Below the pieces are notes generated by a model. That model was not told the DNA's origin. It did no database searches and saw only the letters and a program-made list of their open reading frames with translations. Below are positions 57,176 through 64,000 of a stretch of DNA of 64,000 nt, in pieces. The stretch spans positions 1 through 64,000 of the forward strand of contig SUTG01000002.1 of assembly GCA_015063035.1 (NCBI GenBank), read 5' to 3'. The position numbers and the translations under genes are program-made. This DNA comes from Methanobrevibacter olleyae. Lineage in GTDB: Archaea; Methanobacteriota; Methanobacteria; Methanobacteriales; Methanobacteriaceae. Every line of letters begins with the position of its first letter. The first letter of the stretch is position 1.

Positions 57176-58327
57176 TTAATCCTTAGAAAATCCATAAACT
57201 TCTGTTTCAAATGTTTTAGCAACCTCAGGCATTAAGCTTGCAATGTCAAGCTGTTGAGGGCATTCCTTCATGCATGCTTCACAGCCAGTGCAATCAGAAG
57301 CGATTCCCACACCATCTAAGCATGAATAGTTCCTATATGCATTTCCAACTGCAGTGAATTCACCAACCTTTAAACCTTGGATCTTCTCATTGTTATACAA
57401 GTCAAACAATTTAGGAATCATGATGTTTGAAGGGCAGGAACTAATGCAGTAATTACATTTAGTGCAAGGGATTGCAATGTTGCTGTTAATAATTTCAGTA
57501 ACGTCCTCAATGATCTTATGCTCTTCCTCATTAAGTGGCTTGTAGTCATCCATGAAACCGATGTTTTCTTCCATTTGCTCCAAGCTGCTTGCACCAGACA
57601 ATACCATGAACACACCATCGATTCCTGCTACATAACGCAATGCCCAAGATACGGGAGATTCATCAGGATCATATTCCTTCAATTTTTTCTCTGCCTCTTC
57701 AGGAAGATCCGCTAAAAATCCTCCTTTCAATGGTTCCATAACAATAATTGGCAAATCATACTTATGAGCAACTTCAACACATTTTCTTGATTCCACACCA
57801 TCATTTTCCCAATCCAAATAGTTTATTTGCAATTGCACAAATTCCATTTCCGGATGCTCCTTCAAGATATTGTCCAGAAATTCCGCATTTGCATGGGTGG
57901 AAAGACCTAACTTTTTGATTTTACCTTCCTCTTTCATCCTTTTGCAAAAGCCGAAGGTGTCCACATATTTCCATCCTGCTTCGGAAAAGCTGCTTACATT
58001 ATGAACCATGTAATAATCAAAGTAATCCACGCCACAACGTTCCAATTGTTCCTTGAAGATTGGTTCCACCTGTGACTCTTCAGTAATTAAAAAAGTTGGC
58101 ATCTTGTCGGCAATTACAAATGAGTCTCTTGGATAACGTTCTACAACAGCCTTTCTTAAAGCAACTTCACTAACTCCATCATGATATGCATAAGCTGTAT
58201 CGAAGTAATTGAAACCGTTTTCCATATAGACATCAGCCATCTTCTTTACCTGTTCAAAATCCACACTTGAAAAATCATTCTCATCCAATTGCGGCAATCT
58301 CATCATTCCAAATCCCATATTTTTCAT
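57176..58327 (-). CDS. Aldo/keto reductase with C-terminal [4Fe-4S] domain
   Basis: A 383-residue paralogue of the reductase at 54379, with the same MRLP opening, catalytic FDTAYAYHDG, ADKMPTF and YYMVHNV segments. The C-terminal cysteine sets are CTKCNYCISSC and CTGCEACMKECPQ. GGGAG precedes the ATG. It is separated from the MATE gene by 175 bases of repetitive AAATAAATT sequence. The pair presumably arose by duplication, and the electron donor is probably a ferredoxin rather than NADPH only; that is inference. Confidence 0.88.
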   Translation of the reverse strand: MKNMGFGMMRLPQLDENDFSSVDFEQVKKMADVYMENGFNYFDTAYAYHDGVSEVALRKAVVERYPRDSFVIADKMPTFLITEESQVEPIFKEQLERCGVDYFDYYMVHNVSSFSEAGWKYVDTFGFCKRMKEEGKIKKLGLSTHANAEFLDNILKEHPEMEFVQLQINYLDWENDGVESRKCVEVAHKYDLPIIVMEPLKGGFLADLPEEAEKKLKEYDPDESPVSWALRYVAGIDGVFMVLSGASSLEQMEENIGFMDDYKPLNEEEHKIIEDVTEIINSNIAIPCTKCNYCISSCPSNIMIPKLFDLYNNEKIQGLKVGEFTAVGNAYRNYSCLDGVGIASDCTGCEACMKECPQQLDIASLMPEVAKTFETEVYGFSKD

Positions 58328-58388
58328 ATTTAATCTCCCATTTTCTAAAATAATGATTTAATAAATATTTAATTAATATTTAAAAAAA

Positions 58389-58507
58389 TTCTAATAAAAT
58401 TCTAATAAAATTCTAATAAAAATCTAATTATTCTAATTATTCTAATTATTCTAATTATTCTAATTATTCTAATTAAATTCTAATTATTCTAATTAAATTC
58501 TAATAAA
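58389..58507. repeat. TTCTAATAAAA and TTCTAATTA microsatellite-like repeat
   Basis: Three copies of an 11-base unit TTCTAATAAAA are followed by about seven copies of the 9-base TTCTAATTA, with two inserted AAA. The block lies between the AKR gene and the coiled-coil gene. It is slippage-prone and likely variable between strains. Confidence 0.8.
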
Positions 58508-58536
58508 ATACATTGCTAAGACTATAATATTAATCA

Positions 58537-58884
58537 TCAATCATTATACAACATCTGTTTGTTGTATTCCTTTTCCAATTCCAATTGTCTGATTTTCCTA
58601 TCATATTGAGCAGCTTCCTCCTCTTTAAATTCTATCAAGCCGCTAATGAGAATATCAATCTTCTTTTGACAATCAGCCATAGCCTTTTCCTTTTGAATCT
58701 TCAATGATTCGATTTCATTATCTATTTCCATAAGCCTAAGTTCACTCATGGGACAATAGCTTAATCCTAAAGCTTCATCAAGAGCATGGTCCAAAAGATC
58801 CTGCAATTTCAATCCCTTGGATTTGGCAAGATCCTTTTTCTCCTTATTTATCTTCACACTAGTTGTCTCATTAAAACAACCCAT
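58537..58884 (-). CDS. Small coiled-coil protein with ribbon-helix-helix-like N terminus
   Basis: A 115-residue protein I do not recognise. Residues 6-40 (TTSVKINKEKKDLAKSKGLKLQDLLDHALDEALG) resemble a ribbon-helix-helix DNA-binding domain. Residues 50-112 are a highly charged coiled coil (MEIDNEIESLKIQKEKAM...RKIRQLELEKEYNKQ). A Cys opens the sequence (MGCFN). The ATG at 58884 is chosen because GGTGA is 5-9 bases upstream. It may be a dimeric regulator; this is inference, and no target is apparent. Confidence 0.6.
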   Translation of the reverse strand: MGCFNETTSVKINKEKKDLAKSKGLKLQDLLDHALDEALGLSYCPMSELRLMEIDNEIESLKIQKEKAMADCQKKIDILISGLIEFKEEEAAQYDRKIRQLELEKEYNKQMLYND

Positions 58885-59239
58885 AATTATCACCTAAAGA
58901 TAATCCTAATCAATATATTTCCAAATAATACTTAAATAATATTGTATAATATATAATCTAAAATTTTATATATATAAAATTAATGTTAAAGAACAATATA
59001 TATGATTTTTCAAAAAAATGATTTTGAAGATAAGATAATCTTAAAAACAATAAAAATTAAATATTTATTCAAAAGAGAAAAATAATTTAAAATAATAAAC
59101 TAATTAAATAATAAAAAAATATTGAAAATTCGATGCGAAAAAAGTATCGATTTAAACAAAATAACGATTGATAAAACTTAAGGCATATACAACAAATAGC
59201 AAAATTATAAATGATAAAACTAGTTTAATAAAAGATATT
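58885..59239. promoter_or_regulatory. Divergent promoter region of the coiled-coil and trm5 genes
   Basis: The region is AT-rich. A TATA-like AATTATAAATGAT lies 27-39 bases before the ATG at 59240, which would suit a leaderless trm5 message. No operator is evident. Confidence 0.4.
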
Positions 59240-60340
59240 ATGTTAACACTAAAAATTCCAGTGCAGAATATAGAGGCGACAAGACAAATTGTACTAAATC
59301 ATAAAATTATTGACTTTGACTATAAGATTAAAGTCGAAAATGGTTTCGGACATATTCCCATTAAAGAAGGAACAGATGAGGAATTGCTTTCAAAAGTTAT
59401 GGAAGAGTGCAAGGAAGAAATCATTAAGCAAAATGATAATTATACAATCGAAATAATAGATTTAAGCCAAGATGAAGACCTTGAAACTGTAAAGAGGTTT
59501 CCAAGAAGCATAACAGAACTTCTTAAAGACAAATTAAGTGAAGAGGAAATTGAAGAGCTTAAAAAATCCTTTGACATCATTGGAGATGTTGTCATTGTAG
59601 AGATTCCAGAAGATCTTGAAGCCCATAAAAAGGAAATAGGTCAAGCAACCCTCCAATTCACTAAACGAAAAACTGTTTACATGAAAAAAAGTGCAGTTAA
59701 AGGTGTGACAAGAGTTAGGGAACTCGAGCTTATCGCTGGAGAGGATAATCCAATCACAATCCATAAGGAACATGGAACAAGATTGAAATTGGATGTTAAG
59801 AAGGTTTACTTCTCACCAAGACTTGCTACTGAAAGGAAAAGGGTGCAAGAAGCAACACAAGATGGAGAAGAGATTCTTGACATGTTTGCAGGAATCGGAC
59901 CGTTTCCAATTGTAATCGCTCATGAAAAGAATGTGAACATAACTGCAGTGGACATCAATGAATATGCGATTAAGTACTTGAATGAGAATATCAAGCTAAA
60001 TAAGTTGGCGCCTAATGCTCACATCACGGCAATTTGTGGTGATACAAATGAAGTTGCATTAAATGAATTAAAGGGCAAGAAATTCGATAGACTTATTATG
60101 AATCTTCCAGGATTAGCACCGGAATTCTTAGATTTGGCTGTTTCATTATGCAAGGAAGGTGGAGTCATTCACTATTACGAGTTTTCAGATGGATTTTCAC
60201 AAGGTATAAAAAGAGCACAAATAGCTTGTGAGAAACAAAACAAGGAAGTTGAAATACTAAATACACGTAAAGTTAAATCATCAAGCCCGGGAATGTGGCA
60301 TGTAGCTATTGATTGTAAAGTAAGTGAAAATAATAGTTAA
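59240..60340 (+). CDS. trm5: tRNA (guanine37-N1)-methyltransferase Trm5
   Basis: Adds the m1G37 methyl group in tRNA, preventing frameshifts. The 366 residues fit archaeal Trm5: an N-terminal D1 domain (LTLKIPVQNIEATRQIVLNHKIIDFDYKI), a central KTVYMKKSAVKGVTRVRELELIAGE segment, and the SAM-binding DMFAGIGPFPIVIAHEKNVNITAVDIN and catalytic MNLPGLAPEFLD. I choose the ATG at 59240 because it matches the D1 start; a TTG at 59168 would add 24 residues. Together with dphB and aIF5A, this window holds three translation-fidelity modification genes. Confidence 0.9.
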   Translation: MLTLKIPVQNIEATRQIVLNHKIIDFDYKIKVENGFGHIPIKEGTDEELLSKVMEECKEEIIKQNDNYTIEIIDLSQDEDLETVKRFPRSITELLKDKLSEEEIEELKKSFDIIGDVVIVEIPEDLEAHKKEIGQATLQFTKRKTVYMKKSAVKGVTRVRELELIAGEDNPITIHKEHGTRLKLDVKKVYFSPRLATERKRVQEATQDGEEILDMFAGIGPFPIVIAHEKNVNITAVDINEYAIKYLNENIKLNKLAPNAHITAICGDTNEVALNELKGKKFDRLIMNLPGLAPEFLDLAVSLCKEGGVIHYYEFSDGFSQGIKRAQIACEKQNKEVEILNTRKVKSSSPGMWHVAIDCKVSENNS

Positions 60341-60407
60341 AATAGATTAAAAAAATAATTAAAAAATTATTAAAAAATTATTAAAAAATTATTAAAATAA
60401 AAAAATA

Positions 60408-60737
60408 TTATTTTTGAGGAACTACAGTATAAAACACCAAATCCTCATCACCAACATTTATTATGGAGTGAGTGGATCCCTTTGGACAAACATGACAAGT
60501 TCCAGCTTTTAAAATCTCTTCTGAATCATCACATATTGCAATCCCTTCACCAGAGACAATGAAATTTATATCATCATTTGTTTCCTGAAGATGAGGTCCG
60601 ATTGATGATTTAGGTGGAATGACAGTTTGAATAAATCTCCCACAATCATTCACATCCATTTTTGCAATTACCTTTCCTTCCCCACCATTCATATTTGGAA
60701 TTGTGATTTCTGAAAGTTCATTAAAATCAATTAACAT
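60408..60737 (-). CDS. Cupin domain protein
   Basis: A 109-residue single cupin barrel. The metal motif is visible as IGPHLQETNDDINFIVSGEGIAI and, further on, GTCHVCPKGSTHSIINVG. GGTGATGAA precedes the ATG. It immediately follows the mtnA-like gene on the same strand (22 bases), so it may be in its operon. The metal and the reaction are unknown. Confidence 0.8.
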   Translation of the reverse strand: MLIDFNELSEITIPNMNGGEGKVIAKMDVNDCGRFIQTVIPPKSSIGPHLQETNDDINFIVSGEGIAICDDSEEILKAGTCHVCPKGSTHSIINVGDEDLVFYTVVPQK

Positions 60738-60759
60738 TTCATCACCAATTTAAAGAATA

Positions 60760-61719
60760 TTAGAAAAGATCCTTAAAGTCCTTTTCTAAATTGTTTAAAT
60801 CTATTACTCCTTTTTCTGTAATGATTCCACTTATTAAGTCTTTAGGAACTATATCAAAAGCAGGGTTGATTACTTCAGTTCCTTCTGGACAGATTCTTGC
60901 TCCACCATAGTAAATCACTTCATTTGGATCTCTTTCTTCAATAACTGTATCAAAGATGGAAATCTCCTTATCAAAGGTACTGAAAGGAGCTGCTATATAA
61001 AATGGAATGTCAAATCTTTTAGCAGCAAGAGCTACCATAAATGAGCCTATCTTGTTTGCAATGCCGTCATAAGCCACTCTATCTGCACCTATAACAACCT
61101 TATCAATCTTTCCGATTGACATGAGATATCCGCTTGCCACATCTGGAATAAGTTTTACAGGGATTCCCTCCTGTTGCATTTCCCAAACGCTTAAGCTTGC
61201 ACCTTGTCCTCTTGGACGTGTTTCATCACAGATGACTTGAATATCCTTTCCTTGATTGAATGCAGAACGGAAAACACCTAATGCAGTACCATAATCTACA
61301 CAGGCAAGTGCTCCTGCATTACAATGGGTTAAGACTGTATCTCCATCATCAATAAGCTCAGCCCCATATTCACCTATAGCTAAGTTAGTGTTTATATCTT
61401 CTCCAGCCATTGCCATTGCTTCATTAAGCATATTGTCAGCCTTCATGACCCTGTCAACTGCCCACATAAGATTGACTGCAGTAGGTCTTGCATTTTTCAT
61501 CTCTACAGCAACCTTTTCCATGTCTTCACCTGCAATCTGAGCAAGAGCCATACCGAAAGCAGCTGAAACACCTATTGCAGGAGCTCCACGAACAACCATG
61601 GTCTTGATTGCATCTATAACTTCCTGATAAGTGCAGCAATAGACATAAGTCAATTCATCAGGCAATTTGGTTTGGTCTATAAGCTTTAATTTATTGTCTT
61701 CCCATTCTAAAGTTCTCAT
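60760..61719 (-). CDS. mtnA: MtnA-like methylthioribose-1-phosphate isomerase
   Basis: Isomerase of methionine salvage, of the eIF2B-like fold. The 319 residues show RGAPAIGVSAAFGMAL (44-59), the catalytic Cys133 in VLTHCNAGALA, and Asp213 in VIGADRVAYDGIANKIGS. The related ribose-1,5-bisphosphate isomerase is an alternative, but the pattern fits MtnA better. The ATG at 61719 follows GTGAT; an in-frame GTG is 9 bases upstream. The cupin gene follows, as might an acireductone-like step, though that is speculative. Confidence 0.85.
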   Translation of the reverse strand: MRTLEWEDNKLKLIDQTKLPDELTYVYCCTYQEVIDAIKTMVVRGAPAIGVSAAFGMALAQIAGEDMEKVAVEMKNARPTAVNLMWAVDRVMKADNMLNEAMAMAGEDINTNLAIGEYGAELIDDGDTVLTHCNAGALACVDYGTALGVFRSAFNQGKDIQVICDETRPRGQGASLSVWEMQQEGIPVKLIPDVASGYLMSIGKIDKVVIGADRVAYDGIANKIGSFMVALAAKRFDIPFYIAAPFSTFDKEISIFDTVIEERDPNEVIYYGGARICPEGTEVINPAFDIVPKDLISGIITEKGVIDLNNLEKDFKDLF

Positions 61720-61877
61720 AATAATCACATGATAAAAATAATTAATCTATAAATAAAATTGTTAAAATACAATAAAATATTGGTCTTTTCTAAATAAATA
61801 GATTATTATAAAAATTTCCAATGAAAAAAATAGTTAAAAAAATTAAAAAAAGAAAAAGGACATAAAGTCCTTAAAAT

Positions 61878-62921
61878 TTATTCGTCAAATTCTTCAAAGG
61901 TGATTACTGCTCTTCCTTCAACTCTTCCGTTTCTTAAGTCATCCAGAGCATCAAGAACTTTGCTGAATGGATATTGTTGAGCTTCAACCTTGATTTTACC
62001 GGCTTTTGCCAAGTCCATGATTTCATAAAGGTCAGTGATGGTTCCACCTTGAGTTAATCTTACCATAACACCAGGTTTGACAGTGGTCCAACTTACAGGG
62101 AGTGTTCCTCCACCAAGACCTAAAATGGAAATGAGACCTAATCCTTTGGTGATTTGTGCTGCAAGTTCTAAAGTGTTGTCTCTACCTACAAAGTCAAATA
62201 CAGCATCTACACCTTTGCCGTCAGTGAGTTCCATGATTTTGTCATATGCATTGTCATCCAGTACAACCAATTCATCAGCACCGTAGTTAACCATCTTAGC
62301 CATTTTTTCAGCAGATCTGTTAACTACAATTACACGAGCGGAGGTTGTTAAGGCCAAGTATTGACAGCAGTAGAATCCAAGTCCACCTACACCAATAACA
62401 ACTGCAGTACCGTTATTTGGGATGAATGGTTTTGCAGTTTGCACAGCACCGTATGGAGATAAACCTGCATCAGCCAATGCCACATATTCTGTTGGGTCAA
62501 GGTCACCTAAAGGTGCAACTTCTCTTGCATCAGCAATCATATATTCTGCCATACCTCCGTCTTCCTTAAGACCACGTGCACTTGCAACTTCACAGAAGTT
62601 GTCACGACCGGAAAGACAGTATTGACATTTACCGCATGCATGTAATGTGTCTACAATAACGTTTTGACCAACTTCGACAGTATCGACTCCAGGTCCGAGT
62701 TTTACAACCTCACCTGCATTTTCGTGACCAAAGGTGAATGGTCCTTCAAATGGAACGGTGATGAAACCTTCATCAATAACTTCAAGGTCAGTTCTGCACA
62801 TTCCCGCACCTTTCATTTTAATTAAGATTTCTCCAAAAGTAGGTTCTGGGATAGGTACTTCCTCCATTACAGGAGGTTTTCCTAATTCATTAATTCTCCA
62901 AGCTTTCATCATTTCTGCCAT
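61878..62921 (-). CDS. Zinc-dependent alcohol dehydrogenase
   Basis: A 347-residue medium-chain dehydrogenase. The catalytic zinc ligands lie in GMCRTD and FGHENAGEV, the structural zinc cysteines in CGKCQYCLSGRDNFC, and the coenzyme-binding GxGxxG in IGVGGLGFYCCQYLA. No Fe-S or other extra domain. GAGGGA precedes the ATG. Some rumen Methanobrevibacter carry NADP-dependent alcohol dehydrogenases linked to alcohol use; whether this is one is not decidable. Confidence 0.9.
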   Translation of the reverse strand: MAEMMKAWRINELGKPPVMEEVPIPEPTFGEILIKMKGAGMCRTDLEVIDEGFITVPFEGPFTFGHENAGEVVKLGPGVDTVEVGQNVIVDTLHACGKCQYCLSGRDNFCEVASARGLKEDGGMAEYMIADAREVAPLGDLDPTEYVALADAGLSPYGAVQTAKPFIPNNGTAVVIGVGGLGFYCCQYLALTTSARVIVVNRSAEKMAKMVNYGADELVVLDDNAYDKIMELTDGKGVDAVFDFVGRDNTLELAAQITKGLGLISILGLGGGTLPVSWTTVKPGVMVRLTQGGTITDLYEIMDLAKAGKIKVEAQQYPFSKVLDALDDLRNGRVEGRAVITFEEFDE

Positions 62922-63296
62922 ATTAATCCCTCAATTAATTTAAAGTAAAATTTTTAATTTTACATGTAAGTATATGTTTATAGTTAATATTAAATCTTAC
63001 TATTTTAATTAAAAAATATTCATTAAAACCAAAAAATTACTAAAAATTATTCGATAAATATAAAATAAAATATTATTTTATCTATAAATCATTTAAAAAA
63101 AATAAACATTGTTTATTTAACTTAATAAAGGGCATAAATGAAAATAAAAAATTTTGAAAAAAATAGAAAAAATGAATAAAAAAAATAAAATATAATTTAC
63201 AAATAACTAAAATTAAAAAAATAATTATTAAAAAAATAAAATTAGTAAAAAAAGAAATAGGGAATATAATAATCCCATTAAAATAAATATAATCGC
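62922..63296. other. AT-rich spacer between nifB and the dehydrogenase gene
   Basis: The 375 bases are A-rich with simple AAATAAAA-type repeats. A TTAGTTAATATT-like stretch and TTACATGTAAG at about 62959-62969 are the only local symmetries. I see no gene or RNA. Confidence 0.35.
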
Positions 63297-64000
63297 TTAG
63301 AAGTGAGACTGAGGAGCATTTCCTAAGTGATGGTCTTCGTGTTTCTTACCAGGAATTCCATAAGCGTCTGCTCTACATTGAGTGCATGCTCTGAAAACTG
63401 GAAGATACTCTTCAACATCACTACGTGCCTTTTCAATCTCTCCACATCCAGGTCTTGGATAATCAGCCATCTTGTTTAATGGAATGAGTGGGAGAACATT
63501 CACTAAGTCTGCACCACATTCTTTTACTGTTTTAGCGATTTCCACAATATGCTCATCATTCAATCCAGGAATAAGAACAATGTTGACTTTTACAACTACA
63601 CCGAGATCAGTGATTTTCTTGATTCCTTCCAATTGGTTTCTGGAGAGAATTTCAGCTGCTTCAAGTCCTTTGTATGCTTTGCCTTCATAGACAATGAAAC
63701 CATTGATTTCCTTTAGGATTTCAGGATCAACAGCATTTACGGTTACAGTTACAGTATTTACACCAAGCTCTGCAATTCTTTCAGCATACTTTGGAAGCAA
63801 AAGACCATTTGTACTCATACATTTAATTAAATCCGGCTTTACCTCATTGATTTTTTCAAAGAATTCAAAGGTAGCCTCGTTAGCTAATGAATCTCCAGGC
63901 CCTGCAACACCTACAACAGTGATTGCACTGTCTTTAGTTACATTCAATACATGTTCCACTGCTGCATCTGCATCCATAATGGAACCTGCAACTCCTGGTC
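63297..64000 (-). CDS. nifB: NifB radical SAM protein (5' end outside the window)
   Basis: The C-terminal part of a NifB-type radical SAM protein, which makes the FeMo-cofactor precursor NifB-co for nitrogenase. In methanogens lacking nitrogenase it may serve other roles. The reading frame runs through the right edge, with upstream residues PGVAGSIMDADAA in phase, so the CxxxCxxC SAM cluster lies outside. Visible are VVGVAGPGDSLANEATFEFFEKI, TVTVNAVDPEILKEINGFI, VVKVNIVLIPGLNDEHIVEIAK and RACTQCRADAYGIPG, all NifB-like. At least 234 residues are seen. Confidence 0.9.
   Translation of the reverse strand, partial: PGVAGSIMDADAAVEHVLNVTKDSAITVVGVAGPGDSLANEATFEFFEKINEVKPDLIKCMSTNGLLLPKYAERIAELGVNTVTVTVNAVDPEILKEINGFIVYEGKAYKGLEAAEILSRNQLEGIKKITDLGVVVKVNIVLIPGLNDEHIVEIAKTVKECGADLVNVLPLIPLNKMADYPRPGCGEIEKARSDVEEYLPVFRACTQCRADAYGIPGKKHEDHHLGNAPQSHF

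Overview
The window looks like the chromosome of a very AT-rich methanogen of the order Methanobacteriales. Methanobrevibacter is the best guess, made from gene content only and without any database search. The evidence is a Mur-ligase-like coenzyme F430 synthetase (cfbE), a 67-residue archaeal histone, aIF5A with its hypusine lysine, diphthine synthase, Trm5, archaeal FAD synthase (ribL), a TldD protease, a SecF-SecD pair and a large secreted adhesin-like beta-helix protein. Ribosome binding sites are mostly GGTGA or GGAGG, TTG and GTG starts occur, and I found no tRNA, rRNA, CRISPR array or insertion sequence.

Layout. 1-1.9 kb: ABC exporter (minus). 2.3-9.6 kb: hisA, ribL, argC, flavodoxin, secF-secD and a GMC-type flavoprotein. 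9.8-15.6 kb: pyrI, tldD, AMMECR1, a NOG1-type GTPase, an hsp20 gene behind three paired GTATAC sites, and a histone gene. 15.7-19.5 kb: flavoproteins and a SIS-domain enzyme. 19.5-25.5 kb: adenine deaminase, ornithine cyclodeaminase, agmatinase, aIF5A and pyruvoyl arginine decarboxylase, which together make a polyamine/hypusine neighbourhood. 25.7-32.6 kb: NADP phosphatase/NAD kinase fusion, cfbE, hemC, a sugar-nucleotide-type dehydrogenase and a PRTase-fold regulator.

32.6-38 kb: an HxlR regulator divergent from a PNPOx-like protein, then a DUF169 protein. Next comes a zinc macrodomain hydrolase, a class-M sirtuin (SirTM) and a second sirtuin paralogue that has lost the NAD-binding and catalytic residues. 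This macro-SirTM-pseudoSirTM row is the most interesting protein system here, because the usual partners (lipoyl-carrier GcvH-L, lipoate ligase) are not in the window. 38-44.8 kb: MATE exporter, three unknown proteins (two of them paralogues with a repeated glycine motif), an M48 protease, a thioesterase and an acetyltransferase. 45-51.7 kb: adhesin, gdhA with an NrpR-type operator far upstream, a CARF-like winged-helix regulator, and a VUT/YhhQ transporter. 52-64 kb: a long noncoding stretch with candidate structured RNAs, dphB, a further candidate small RNA, an AKR-MATE-AKR cluster, trm5, cupin, mtnA-like isomerase, a zinc alcohol dehydrogenase and a truncated nifB at the right edge.

Other themes. 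Intergenic regions often hold short tandem duplications (about 15-48 bp units), some of which copy the end or the ribosome binding site of the adjacent gene. Several terminator-like hairpins straddle stop codons. Candidate structured RNAs lie at 44993-45113 (minus), 54143-54265 (minus), 52509-52666 and 52919-53035 (plus). In DNA this AT-rich, perfect 12-13 bp inverted repeats are expected a few times by chance, so only those with extra support are ranked highly.
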